Counted from the stretch's first letter, positions 7,157 to 15,145 are shown. The stretch is 33,365 bases of DNA from Streptomyces sp. PH10-H1 (GCF_030063355.1 NZ_JASISZ010000081.1:1-33365); one strand, 5' to 3'. A program made the numbers and translations. Notes: generated by a model not told the origin, from the letters alone.

Positions 7157-8806
7157 GTGGCAGATGGCACGGGGTTCGACTTCAGCCCCGGGGCGCAGGT
7201 CCCGCTGATGGGCACGGAGGGCGGCACCGCCGCGACCCAGGCCCTGTCGTCCGCCGCCTACCGTGACTCCCCGGTCGAGGACCTCAGGAAGGCCAACGAG
7301 GACTCAGTCATCAAGCCTCCCAGGCTCTCGCTGTTCGAGCCCAACCTGGGCGAGGCGTTCGCCCGCGCTGTCCAGGTACGGATGCTCGGCACGGCCCGCG
7401 CCGAACTCGTCCAGTCCTTCGGCGCCGAACCCCAGTCCGTCGTCGAGCACTGCCTCGCCGCGAACCGGATCCGCCAGGAACGCGACAACCGGCTGACCAT
7501 GGTCATGGCCGTCTTCGGGCTGCTCTTCCTGCCCGGGGTGCTGATCTGGCTCGGAGCGTTCCAGCTGCGCAGATCACTGGCGAAGGCACAGGACTCGAGG
7601 GCCAGTGTGCTGAGCGCGGTGATCCTGCTGATCGTCGCCGCCTTCGCCGTCCTGCTCGTCATCAAACCGCCGCTGACCGGCATCTGGCGGCAGTATCTGC
7701 GCGTCATGATGCTCGTCCCGGTGCTGGGCTGGTTCTGGGCCAAGCGCATCTGCGAGCAGACCGCGAAGGACCTGCGCGAGCGCTGGTCGGGGCTGGTGTC
7801 GGGCTCCGGCGTCGGCGCCAAGATCCCCGGGGCGGTGCCCCGTAATCCGCACGAGACCCGGGCCGAACTGCTGCGCCAGAGCCTGGCCAAGCTCTCCGCC
7901 GAGCAGAACAGCAATGTGGTCTTCTACGCCGGCCCCAGGGGAATACTGGGCATGGGCACCCGCTGGGGCAGCTGGCAGATGGCCGAGGAACTGGTACCGC
8001 GCGAGGGCCTCGCCGAGATCCACCCCTTCCGCAGCTGGGATGTCGTCCGGGCCATCCACGACAAACTGCGGATGCTCGAACGCGGCCCGCTGCACACCGG
8101 GGGCTTCCCCAAGGCGTCGATACGGCACTGGGTCGTCGCGCCCACCGGGGAGCATGCCAAGACCATCGCCCGGCCCACCGGCGCCGAGGTCGAGGCTTAC
8201 ACCGTCAAGGACTTCGAGATCCAGCGGATCTGCAACAACCAGCAGTTCGGCAAGGGCAACCGGCACTACCTGGGCATCCAGTTCGTGCTGTGGGACGGCC
8301 AGTTGGTGATAACGCTGATGGTCACCGTGACCGTACTGGCCCAGACCCTGCGGGTCGAGGTGACCGGCCATGCGCTGGGCCCCGTGCACCCCATCTTCAC
8401 CGCCGCACCCGAGCCCAACTCGAAGACGGTCTCCCACCCCGTGAAATTCTGGGAGACCCGCACCGTGCAGCTCCCGCTGATCCACCCCGGCGAGGTGGTG
8501 CGGCTCGCGGCCCGCGCGCCGCTCACCCGCTTCCCCAGCATCCTGGACCACCTCGGCGGCACGCTCGCCCTGCCCGAGCCCTTCGGACTCCGTCACACCT
8601 GGGCGGACAAGCCGTGGAAGCACCGCTTCATGGCCGACGACGCGCTGCGGACCGCGACCCCGGTGCTGCGCGCGGTGCACGCCGCGGCGATCCACGTCAT
8701 GAAGGAGAACGGAGTGGACACCGCGCACTTCACCAGCCGCTCGCTGCTGCTGAGCAGCCTCGTCCAGGGCGCGGAACCGAAAAGGGCCGACGCGTACGAC
8801 GCGTAG
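7157..8806 (+). CDS. Unrecognised 549-aa membrane protein
   Basis: Not a family I can name. The start is taken as GTG at 7157, preceded by GAGGGGGCGGC. Layout: a polar 110-residue N-terminal part (FDFSPGAQVPLMG...), three hydrophobic segments at about 113-136, 150-169 and 180-195, then a large soluble C-terminal domain of about 350 residues with one further hydrophobic strand-like stretch (LVITLMVTVTVLAQTL). The C-terminal part contains NSNVVFYAGPRGILGMGTRWGSWQMAEEL and an acidic/aromatic region, without an obvious catalytic motif. It ends 18 bp from the stop of the convergent HIT gene. Base composition and codon use look native. Probably an integral membrane protein with a large cytoplasmic or extracytoplasmic domain; topology cannot be decided from sequence alone. 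Confidence 0.8.
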   Translation: MADGTGFDFSPGAQVPLMGTEGGTAATQALSSAAYRDSPVEDLRKANEDSVIKPPRLSLFEPNLGEAFARAVQVRMLGTARAELVQSFGAEPQSVVEHCLAANRIRQERDNRLTMVMAVFGLLFLPGVLIWLGAFQLRRSLAKAQDSRASVLSAVILLIVAAFAVLLVIKPPLTGIWRQYLRVMMLVPVLGWFWAKRICEQTAKDLRERWSGLVSGSGVGAKIPGAVPRNPHETRAELLRQSLAKLSAEQNSNVVFYAGPRGILGMGTRWGSWQMAEELVPREGLAEIHPFRSWDVVRAIHDKLRMLERGPLHTGGFPKASIRHWVVAPTGEHAKTIARPTGAEVEAYTVKDFEIQRICNNQQFGKGNRHYLGIQFVLWDGQLVITLMVTVTVLAQTLRVEVTGHALGPVHPIFTAAPEPNSKTVSHPVKFWETRTVQLPLIHPGEVVRLAARAPLTRFPSILDHLGGTLALPEPFGLRHTWADKPWKHRFMADDALRTATPVLRAVHAAAIHVMKENGVDTAHFTSRSLLLSSLVQGAEPKRADAYDA

Positions 8807-8824
8807 GGCCTGTCCAGAAGGGCG

Positions 8825-9373
8825 TCAGTCCTGCGGCCAGACGTCGGCGAGCATCTTGCGGGTGTCTGCCAGCAGTTGCGGCAGCACCCGGGTGTGGCCG
8901 ACGACCGGCATGAAGTTGGTGTCGCCGCCCCAGCGCGGCACCACATGCTGGTGCAGGTGGGCGGCGATTCCCGCGCCCGCCGCCCCGCCCTGGTTCATGC
9001 CGATGTTGAAACCGTGCGCCCCCGACGCGGTGCGCAGCGCCGTCATCGCGCGCTTCGTCAGCTCCGCGAGTTCCGCCGTCTCCGCCAGGTCCAGGTCGGT
9101 GTAGTCCGCGACATGCCGGTACGGGACCACCATGAGGTGGCCGCCGTTGTACGGATACAGGTTGAGCACCGCGTAGACGTGCTCGCCCCGGGCGATGATG
9201 AGGCCGTCCTCGTCGGATTTGGACGGGATCGAGCAGAACGGACATCCGTCGCCGGCCTCCGGGCCGGTCGGCTTGTTCTCACCCTGGATGTACGCCATAC
9301 GGTGCGGGGTCCACAGGCGCTGGAACGCGTCCTGCGTACCCACTCCGATCTGCTGCTCCGGCTCACTCGTCAT
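8825..9373 (-). CDS. HIT-family nucleotide hydrolase/phosphorylase
   Basis: 182 aa. Histidine-triad protein with the motif HLHQHVVP near the C-terminal third and a CPFC pair near residue 45 that probably binds zinc. The mycobacterial protein in the same position (Rv2613c, next to thrS) is an Ap4A phosphorylase, so degradation of diadenosine polyphosphates made by aminoacyl-tRNA synthetases is a reasonable inference. Start chosen at ATG 9373 (MTSEPEQQIG), which matches the family N-terminus I remember; an in-frame ATG at 9385 would add four residues. Neither has a strong ribosome site. thrS lies upstream on the same strand, but a strong hairpin (9413-9443) sits between them, so expression may be partly independent. 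Confidence 0.9.
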   Translation of the reverse strand: MTSEPEQQIGVGTQDAFQRLWTPHRMAYIQGENKPTGPEAGDGCPFCSIPSKSDEDGLIIARGEHVYAVLNLYPYNGGHLMVVPYRHVADYTDLDLAETAELAELTKRAMTALRTASGAHGFNIGMNQGGAAGAGIAAHLHQHVVPRWGGDTNFMPVVGHTRVLPQLLADTRKMLADVWPQD

Positions 9374-9412
9374 ACCGATCAGCATATTCGCCTGCGGCGG
9401 GCGCGTGTGCGG

Positions 9413-9443
9413 CGAGGGGCGGCCCCTGTGGGGCCGCCCCTCG
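9413..9443 (-). terminator. 14-bp perfect hairpin downstream of thrS
   Basis: Arms CGAGGGGCGGCCCC (9413-9426) and its exact complement (9430-9443) enclose the loop TGT. It lies 27 bp after the thrS stop and upstream of the HIT gene. There is no T-tract, which is common for actinobacterial terminators. It may end or attenuate transcription between thrS and HIT. Confidence 0.7.
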
Positions 9444-9469
9444 GAACTCCCGCGTGTGCGGGGAGCACG

Positions 9470-11449
9470 TCACACCTGAACGCGACGCTCCACAGCGTCA
9501 GCGATCTCGGCGATGGCCTCGTCGACCGGCACGCCGTTCTTCTGCGAGCCGTCGCGGTAGCGGAACGACACCGCGCCGGCCGCCATGTCCTCGTCGCCGG
9601 CGATGATCATGAACGGCACCTTGGCCTTCTGGGCGTTCCTGATCTTCTTCTGCATCCGGTCCGAGGACGCGTCCACGTCCACCCGCAGCCCCTTGGCCTT
9701 CGCCTTGACGGCGAACTCCTGGAGATACGGCACATGCGCGTCACCGATCGGGATGCAGGTCGCCTGGACCGGCGCGAGCCAGGCCGGGAACGCGCCCGCG
9801 TAGTGCTCCAGGAGCACCGCGAAGAACCGCTCGATCGAGCCGAACAGCGCACGGTGGATCATCACCGGACGCTGCTTCGAGCCGTCGGCCGAGGTGTACT
9901 CCAGATCGAAGCGCTCCGGCAGGTTGAAGTCGACCTGGATGGTCGACATCTGCCAGGTACGGCCGATCGCGTCCTTCGTCTGGACCGAGATCTTCGGACC
10001 GTAGAAGGCGGCGCCGCCCGGGTCCATGACCAGGTCGAGGCCCTGCTTCTCGGCGGCCTTGCGCAGCGTCTCGGTGGCCTCGTCCCAGTTCTCGTCCGAG
10101 CCGATGAACTTCTCCGGGTCCTTGGTGGAGAGCTCCAGGTAGAAGTCCTCCAGGCCGTAGTCGCGCAGCAGGTTCAGCACGAAGGTGAGGGTCGAGTCGA
10201 GCTCGTCCGCCATCTGCTCCTTGGTGCAGTAGATGTGCGCGTCGTCCTGGGTGAAGCCGCGGGCCCGGGTGAGGCCGTGCACGACGCCCGACTTCTCGTA
10301 GCGGTAGACGGTGCCGAACTCGAAGAGGCGCAGCGGCAGCTCGCGGTAGGACCGGCCCCGGGCGTCGAAGATCAGGTTGTGCATGGGGCAGTTCATGGGC
10401 TTGAGGTAGTAGTCGGTGCCCTCGTCGAGCTGCATGGGCGGGTACATGCCGTCGGCGTACCAGTCCAGGTGACCGCTCTTCTCGAAGAGCGCGCCCTTGG
10501 TGGCGTGCGGGGTGTAGACGAACTCGTAGCCCGACTCCTCGTGCCGCTTGCGCGAGTAGTCCTCCATGACGCGGCGGATGATGCCGCCGCGCGGGTGGAA
10601 GACCGCCAGCCCTGAGCCGATCTCCTCCGGGATGGAGAAGAGGTCCAGCTCGGAACCGAGCTTGCGGTGGTCGCGCTTCTCGGCCTCGGCGAGGAACTCC
10701 AGGTACGCCTTCAGCTCGTCCTTCGTCGGCCACGCGGTGCCGTAGATGCGCTGCAGCTGCTTGTTCTTCTCGCTGCCGCGCCAGTACGCGGCGGCGCTGC
10801 GCATCAGCTTGAACGCCGGGATGTAGCGGGTGGTGGGCAGGTGGGGACCCCGGCAGAGGTCCTTCCAGCACAGCTCACCGGTCTTGGCGTCGAGGTTGTC
10901 GTAGATGGTCAGTTCGCCCGCGCCGACCTCGACGTTCGCGCCGTCGTCGGACGAGGCGGAGCCCTTGAGGCCGATCAGCTCCAGCTTGTACGGCTCGGCG
11001 GCCAGCTCCTCGCGGGCGGCGTCGTCGGTCACCACGCGGCGAGAGAAGCGCTGGCCGCGCTTCTGGATCTCCTGCATCTTCTTCTCGATGGCCTTGAGGT
11101 CATCGGGATGGAACGGCTTCTCGACGTCGAAGTCGTAGTAGAAGCCGTCCTTGATGGGCGGGCCGATGCCGAGCTTCGCCGAAGGGAAGAGCTCCTGCAC
11201 GGCCTGGGCCATGACATGCGCGGCGGAGTGCCGCAGAATGTTCAGCCCGTCCTCGCTGGCCAGGGGCACGGCCTCGACCTCGTCGCCGTCGGCGACCGGA
11301 TGCGCCAGGTCCTTCAGCGAGCCGGCGATGCGCGCGGCGACGATGCTGCGGTCGCCGTCGAAGAGCTCTCCGGCGGTCGTCCCGGTCGTGACCACCCGCT
11401 CTTCCCGCTCAACGGAATCGCGAATGATGATCACACGGACGTCTGACAC
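9470..11449 (-). CDS. thrS: Threonyl-tRNA synthetase
   Basis: 659 aa, standard length. Charges tRNA-Thr with threonine in the cytoplasm. Domain order: TGS domain (about 1-62); editing domain with the metal-site pattern His73-x3-His77 and Cys199-x3-His203; class II catalytic core from about residue 265 with zinc ligand Cys354 (PMNCPMH), motif 2 RYEKSGVVHGLTRARGFTQDD and motif 3 GSIERFFAVLLEH; C-terminal anticodon-binding domain (QATCIPIG... VRVDVDASS). The start is GTG at 11449 with AGGAGAG 7 bases upstream; the frame stays open to 11620 but the extra 57 residues are not thrS-like. I see no T-box leader in the 120 bp upstream. Confidence 0.97.
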   Translation of the reverse strand: MSDVRVIIIRDSVEREERVVTTGTTAGELFDGDRSIVAARIAGSLKDLAHPVADGDEVEAVPLASEDGLNILRHSAAHVMAQAVQELFPSAKLGIGPPIKDGFYYDFDVEKPFHPDDLKAIEKKMQEIQKRGQRFSRRVVTDDAAREELAAEPYKLELIGLKGSASSDDGANVEVGAGELTIYDNLDAKTGELCWKDLCRGPHLPTTRYIPAFKLMRSAAAYWRGSEKNKQLQRIYGTAWPTKDELKAYLEFLAEAEKRDHRKLGSELDLFSIPEEIGSGLAVFHPRGGIIRRVMEDYSRKRHEESGYEFVYTPHATKGALFEKSGHLDWYADGMYPPMQLDEGTDYYLKPMNCPMHNLIFDARGRSYRELPLRLFEFGTVYRYEKSGVVHGLTRARGFTQDDAHIYCTKEQMADELDSTLTFVLNLLRDYGLEDFYLELSTKDPEKFIGSDENWDEATETLRKAAEKQGLDLVMDPGGAAFYGPKISVQTKDAIGRTWQMSTIQVDFNLPERFDLEYTSADGSKQRPVMIHRALFGSIERFFAVLLEHYAGAFPAWLAPVQATCIPIGDAHVPYLQEFAVKAKAKGLRVDVDASSDRMQKKIRNAQKAKVPFMIIAGDEDMAAGAVSFRYRDGSQKNGVPVDEAIAEIADAVERRVQV

Positions 11450-11569
11450 CGGTTCTCTCCTATGACTCAAGTACCGCACGGCGGCGGATGCCGCACGGGT
11501 GAATCGTACCGAGCCCGGCGGGTGCCCCGCGAAGTGATAAAGGGGACCGCGAAGAGCGGCGGCCCCGCC

Positions 11570-11613
11570 CCGCGATCCCCCCGTGATCCCCCCGTGATCC
11601 GCCCGTGATTCAG
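11570..11613. repeat. Four degenerate 11-bp tandem units
   Basis: Units CCGCGATCCCC, CCGTGATCCCC, CCGTGATCCGC and CCGTGATTCAG run head to tail. The last unit contains the stop codon of the 420-aa gene (11610-11612), so this is a small tandem expansion at a gene end, lying in the thrS upstream region. Confidence 0.75.
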
Positions 11614-12872
11614 GAATCACCGCCGCAGGCGTCCTCGAAGGTGTCGACGCCGCCGTGCAGCGATTTCAGCAGCCGGTCCCGCTCGGCCTCGTCGACATGG
11701 ACCGGGGTGACACCGGTGGCCTCGGTGAGACGGCGGAAGCCGCCCCGGCTCTCCAGTCGTCCGCTGACCCGGATCGGCAGCCCCACGAGGTGGGCGTGCG
11801 CGGCGATGCGGTACGCCTCCTCGTCCAGCCGGACGCGGACCTGGCGGACATCGGCCCCGGCGAGAACGCGCAGCCGGACCGAGCCGCCGCCGGAGGGGAC
11901 GGGCCTGCGCAGCCGGACGACGGTCCCCGTCACCCTGACGGGGACCGACGGCTCACGGCGCAGATAGCGCGCGCTCGCCGCCTCCAGGGCCGGCAGGTCC
12001 CCGGGGGAGAACTCCACGGGCTCGGGGCGGGCGGCGAAACCGCCCGGCGGCCCCGCGGCCGGTGACCAGGCGAGCGCCACCTCCATCCCTTCCGTACCGC
12101 GCACCAGCCGGACCAGCGCCTCGGCCAGCTCGTGGCAGACGCCGAGGTCGACCGCGGCGTCGAACGCCTCCATCCCGCCGGTGGCGCGCTGGTAGTCCAC
12201 GGCGTCGCGGGCCGCCTGCAGCGCGCGGAGCAGGGTGGCGGTCGCCGGCCGGCCGTCGGGTACGGGGGCGTACGCGGTGAGCAGATGGCCGCCAGTCACC
12301 GGCCCGACGAGGACCTGTTCCAGGAAGCCGGCGGCATGCGGGGCATGCCGCTCGCCGAAGTACCCGGCGGTCTGCCGGGCGGCGCGCGCGGCGGCCATCA
12401 GCATGGCGCGGGCACCGGCCCGCAGCTGCTCGGCCGCCAGCCACGGCACCGCGTCCCCGATCCGTGGCACCTCGCGCCGCCAGCGGATCTCGTCACCGGG
12501 GACGGTGAGGGCGAGCAGCACCGCGCGGGCGGAGGGCGCGGCGGAACGGGCGAGTGCGGTGAGGGCCTCGCCGAGCAGGTCCGTGTGGTCGGCGTAGCCG
12601 GCGTCCCCGGCCCGGCCGCCGCGCGGCCGGCCCTCGGGCACCAGCAGGCTGGTGCCGGTGCCCCCGCCCGTCGCAGCCGTGCCGGCGCAGGTGCCGGTGT
12701 CCGTGTCATGGAGCCGCGGGGCGCTGCCGGGCGGGGTCCAGCGGCTGTAGCGGCCGGGGGCGCCGCCGCGCCGCTCCCAGCCGTGCCGGGCGAGCAGGGC
12801 CGTGAGTACCGCCGGGTCGACCCGCTCGGGGTCGGGCAGTACGGGCTCGTCGCCGTTGGTGGTCCGCTGCAT
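11610..12872 (-). CDS. Unknown 420-aa partner of a DUF4365 protein
   Basis: Not a family I can name. The start is ATG 12872, overlapping the upstream stop as TGATG and preceded by GGGAGGGAGA, so it is translationally coupled to the DUF4365 gene. Visible parts: an N-terminal module (about residues 18-70) with LLARHGWERRGGAPGRYSRW and, after a Gly/Thr-rich linker, SLLVPEG; a helical middle part rich in Ala/Arg; and a C-terminal beta-rich part from about 300 (VPVRVTGTVVRLRRPVP ... VRLRVLAGADVRQVRVRLDE ... GLPIRVSGRLESRG), which looks like an OB- or barrel-type domain. The N-terminal pattern is loosely like small dsRBD-fold HicA proteins, but this is weak. The frame is open upstream to 13196 only as an antiparallel-looking shadow of the DUF4365 gene. 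Confidence 0.75.
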   Translation of the reverse strand: MQRTTNGDEPVLPDPERVDPAVLTALLARHGWERRGGAPGRYSRWTPPGSAPRLHDTDTGTCAGTAATGGGTGTSLLVPEGRPRGGRAGDAGYADHTDLLGEALTALARSAAPSARAVLLALTVPGDEIRWRREVPRIGDAVPWLAAEQLRAGARAMLMAAARAARQTAGYFGERHAPHAAGFLEQVLVGPVTGGHLLTAYAPVPDGRPATATLLRALQAARDAVDYQRATGGMEAFDAAVDLGVCHELAEALVRLVRGTEGMEVALAWSPAAGPPGGFAARPEPVEFSPGDLPALEAASARYLRREPSVPVRVTGTVVRLRRPVPSGGGSVRLRVLAGADVRQVRVRLDEEAYRIAAHAHLVGLPIRVSGRLESRGGFRRLTEATGVTPVHVDEAERDRLLKSLHGGVDTFEDACGGDS

Positions 12873-13438
12873 CACGGTCTCCCTCCCGCCCCGACCCGCG
12901 CCATGATCTGGCACAGCGCACGGTCGTCGAAGATCCGCGCGGTCGGTATCCGCACTGTGGTCTTGCGCTTGCCCGTCACGGCGTGGCCGGCCAGGTTCGT
13001 CCAGTAGCAGCAGTGCCGTACTTCCAGCCGCTCGTGGCCGGCCGCCAGCCACTCCTCCTGGGTGCGCGGCACGAGCATCACCACCAGGATCTTGTGCACC
13101 GACGCCGGGGTCCTGGCCAGTTTCACCAGGTGCTCGTTCTCCAGCGTGAAGCCGAAGGTCGGCCCCGTCGGGTGCGGGGCGACCTGGTAGGTGCACTTGA
13201 GCTGCACCTTTATCGTCACCTCGTCGTCGACGGCATGCGCCCGCGAACTGTGGCTGAGGTGCCAGTCGATCCCGTTGTCGGGGAAGGGCTGGGCGAGCGA
13301 GCAGCCGGCCGCCGCCGCGACCGCGTGCAGATAACCCACCTGCAGGGTCTCCATACAGCTGGTGGTGGCGAGTCCTCCCCGGAGCGGTGCGGCCCGCTCG
13401 GCCGGCGGCTCGCCCGGTGCGGGCTGCGCGAGCGCCAT
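12872..13438 (-). CDS. DUF4365 nuclease-like protein
   Basis: 188 aa from ATG 13438 (MALAQPAPGEPP, with GGAG close upstream). I recognise the DUF4365 family from METLQVGYLHAVAAAAGC, PFPDNGIDWHLSH and EVTIKVQLKCTYQ. The arrangement Glu30, Asp58 and Gln79-Leu-Lys81 fits a restriction-endonuclease-like (PD-(D/E)xK) core of the QxK type, so a DNA nuclease or nuclease-derived DNA-binding role is inferred; the family has no settled biochemical role that I know. C-terminal part: YWTNLAGHAVTGKRKTTVRIP and a terminal helix. It is coupled to the downstream 420-aa gene (TGATG overlap) and divergent from a DEDDh exonuclease, with 177 bp between. Earlier in-frame starts up to 13558 look less likely. Confidence 0.8.
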   Translation of the reverse strand: MALAQPAPGEPPAERAAPLRGGLATTSCMETLQVGYLHAVAAAAGCSLAQPFPDNGIDWHLSHSSRAHAVDDEVTIKVQLKCTYQVAPHPTGPTFGFTLENEHLVKLARTPASVHKILVVMLVPRTQEEWLAAGHERLEVRHCCYWTNLAGHAVTGKRKTTVRIPTARIFDDRALCQIMARVGAGGRP

Positions 13439-13536
13439 CGCTCTCCGTGCCTTCCGAGCCGTGCGTTTCAGTGCTTCTCCGTCACCTGTGTCATCTCCAC
13501 CAGCGGCGGGTCGCAAACAGTTGCGGTTCAGTGACC

Positions 13537-13555
13537 ATGTGTTACGGGTACACAT
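13537..13555. promoter_or_regulatory. Candidate operator palindrome in a divergent promoter region
   Basis: ATGTGT (13537-13542) and its complement ACACAT (13550-13555) are separated by 7 bp, in the 177-bp gap between the DUF4365 gene and the exonuclease. A second short palindrome, GTCAGTTCTGAC, lies at about 13567-13578. Either could be a repressor site; no regulator gene is adjacent. Confidence 0.35.
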
Positions 13556-13615
13556 CACCCAAAGGCGTCAGTTCTGACCGCCTGTCAACCTCCCCGACCG
13601 CCTTGGGAGTACCCC

Positions 13616-14365
13616 ATGCCTCGCTGGTACGACGGACCACTGGCCTCCTTCGACACCGAGACCACCGGCGTGGACGTGGAGCACGACCGCATAGTCTCCG
13701 GCGCCCTCGTGGAGCAGGACGCTCCCGGGGCCGAACCCCGCGTCCTGCGCTGGCTGGTGGACCCGGGTGTGCCGGTGCCGGACGGCGCGCGGGCGGTGCA
13801 CGGGCTCAGCGACGCGTTTCTGCGGCGGCACGGCCGCCGGCCGGGTCCGGTCGTCGAGGAGATGGCGCGGGCGCTCGCCGGACAGGCGTCGTCCGCCGTC
13901 CCGCTGGTGGTGATGAACGCGCCGTTCGATCTCACGCTGCTGGACCGGGAGTTGAAGCGGCACCGCGGTGCGACGCTGAGCGGCCGGCTGGACGGGGCGG
14001 GGCTGTGCGTCCTGGATCCGCGCGTCCTCGACAAGGCCCTGGACCGTTATCGCAAGGGCCGGCGCACCCTCACCGATCTGTGCGCGCACTACGGCGTCGA
14101 GCTGACGGGCGCGCATGACGCGGCGGCGGACGCGACGGCGTCCCTGGACCTCGCCCGCGCCATAGGCCGCCGCTTCGCGGAGCGGCTCGCCGCGCTGGAA
14201 CCCGCCGAGTTGCACGCCCGCCAGGCGGTCTGGCACGCGGGCCAAGCCCGCGGCCTGCAGGCCTACTTCGCCAAGAACGGCTCGTCGGAACGGTGCGACA
14301 CGTCCTGGCCGCTGCGCCCCGCCCCGATGATCCCCGCGCAGCGCGCGCGGCCCCCGGCCGCCTGA
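13616..14365 (+). CDS. DnaQ-like 3'-5' exonuclease (DEDDh)
   Basis: 249 aa. DEDD-superfamily exonuclease with motif I Asp13-x-Glu15 (FDTETTG), motif II Asp105 (NAPFDL) and motif III His167-x4-Asp172 (HDAAAD), that is the DEDDh subclass of proofreading subunits and stand-alone exonucleases. VHGLSD near residue 61 is also typical. There is no polymerase-binding or helicase domain, so it is a free-standing exonuclease acting on DNA or RNA ends; substrate unknown. The last 45 residues are Pro/Arg/Ala-rich. The start ATG 13616 has GGGAG 7 bases upstream. It is divergent from the DUF4365 pair, and whether the three nuclease-related genes work together is not shown. Confidence 0.88.
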   Translation: MPRWYDGPLASFDTETTGVDVEHDRIVSGALVEQDAPGAEPRVLRWLVDPGVPVPDGARAVHGLSDAFLRRHGRRPGPVVEEMARALAGQASSAVPLVVMNAPFDLTLLDRELKRHRGATLSGRLDGAGLCVLDPRVLDKALDRYRKGRRTLTDLCAHYGVELTGAHDAAADATASLDLARAIGRRFAERLAALEPAELHARQAVWHAGQARGLQAYFAKNGSSERCDTSWPLRPAPMIPAQRARPPAA

Positions 14366-14415
14366 GCGCGGTGACGCACAGACGACGCACGGAAGCAGCA
14401 CAGAAGACGCACAAA

Positions 14416-14443
14416 ACCGGCCGCTCCATCAGGACCGGCCGGT
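14416..14443 (-). terminator. Terminator after tRNA-Val(CAC) copy 1
   Basis: On the minus strand, ACCGGCCG and its complement CGGCCGGT enclose a 12-base loop, followed by TTTTGTG. It starts 11 bp after the tRNA 3' end. Confidence 0.7.
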
Positions 14444-14453
14444 CTCACTGCTG

Positions 14454-14525
14454 TGGGCGATACTGGGATCGAACCAGTGACCCCTTCGGTGTGAACGAAG
14501 TGCTCTCCCGCTGAGCTAATCGCCC
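14454..14525 (-). tRNA. tRNA-Val(CAC), copy 1
   Basis: The minus strand folds as a full cloverleaf: acceptor GGGCGAT/ATCGCCC, D-arm GCTC/GAGC, anticodon stem CTTCG/CGAAG with loop TTCACAC (anticodon CAC, valine), and T-arm ACTGG/CCAGT with TTCGATC. Discriminator A at 14454; CCA is not encoded. A -10-like TATTGT lies about 13 bp upstream (14538-14543 complement). Confidence 0.95.
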
Positions 14526-14563
14526 GGGACGTCCCGAACAATACAGGGCGCGGGGCCGTCCGT

Positions 14564-14597
14564 TCAAACGCCATTGCCGCTCAAACGCCATTGCCGC
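14564..14597. repeat. Perfect 17-bp tandem duplication at the end of the SRPBCC gene
   Basis: TCAAACGCCATTGCCGC occurs at 14564-14580 and again at 14581-14597. Each copy carries the complement of the gene's last codons and a TGA, so the gene ends normally in the first copy read and a spare copy of its end follows. Confidence 0.9.
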
Positions 14598-15063
14598 CAT
14601 GACCGCCGATACCGTCGGCGGTGTCTTCGAGCCGGTCCCGCAGCCCGCGCCGCCCCTGGCGCATCATCAGCGCGTGGTTGGCCCGGAAGAACGGCCGGCA
14701 CGGTACCGCGAGCCGGCGCATCAGGGGCTTGCGGACGATCACGTCCTCCTCGAAGACCAGGTGGGTGCCACCGCCGTTGGCACCCACGGTCCAACGGACC
14801 CACCCCTCCAGATCGCCGGCCATGGCCACCTCCAGCACCCCGGCCGCCGCGTCGTGGCGCGTCTTGATCGCGTCGACCACCAAGTCGTAGGGGAGCACGG
14901 AACGGAACCGCAGCGTGCCGGCGGTCTCGTCGGTGCGCCGCACCTCGCGCACCTGCGGCCACCACAGCGGGTACTCGTCGGGGCGTTCGAGAACGGCGTA
15001 GACGGCGTCGGGCCCGGCGCCGACGACCCAGGCGCTGCGGAAGCGGTAACGGCTCCAGTCCAT
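14581..15063 (-). CDS. SRPBCC / polyketide-cyclase-like protein
   Basis: 160 aa. START/SRPBCC helix-grip fold: MDWSRYRFRSAWVVGAGPDAVYAVLERPDEYPLWWPQVREV at the start (quoted here in pieces: DAVYAVLERPDEYPLWWP is the family signature), then alternating strands LRFRSVLPYDLVVDA, GDLEGWVRWTVGANG and THLVFEEDVIV, and a C-terminal helix with FRANHALMMRQGRRGL. It binds a hydrophobic ligand in a cavity; the ligand is unknown. Start ATG 15063 is chosen by the family N-terminus; an in-frame GTG 21 bases upstream (VSTHTVP) is possible, and neither has a clear ribosome site. The gene end is duplicated (17-bp repeat). Confidence 0.85.
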   Translation of the reverse strand: MDWSRYRFRSAWVVGAGPDAVYAVLERPDEYPLWWPQVREVRRTDETAGTLRFRSVLPYDLVVDAIKTRHDAAAGVLEVAMAGDLEGWVRWTVGANGGGTHLVFEEDVIVRKPLMRRLAVPCRPFFRANHALMMRQGRRGLRDRLEDTADGIGGHGGNGV

Positions 15064-15145
15064 GGGGACAGTGTGGGTACTCACGCGCGTTCTGAGTACC
15101 GCACCGGATGCCCGGATCGTGTGGCCCGCGCCACACTCCACCATC

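Noticed and set aside
9741..10871. Long second frame inside thrS on the same strand
   Set aside because: Out-of-frame shadow of a conserved gene, dominated by Arg/Ala/Pro.
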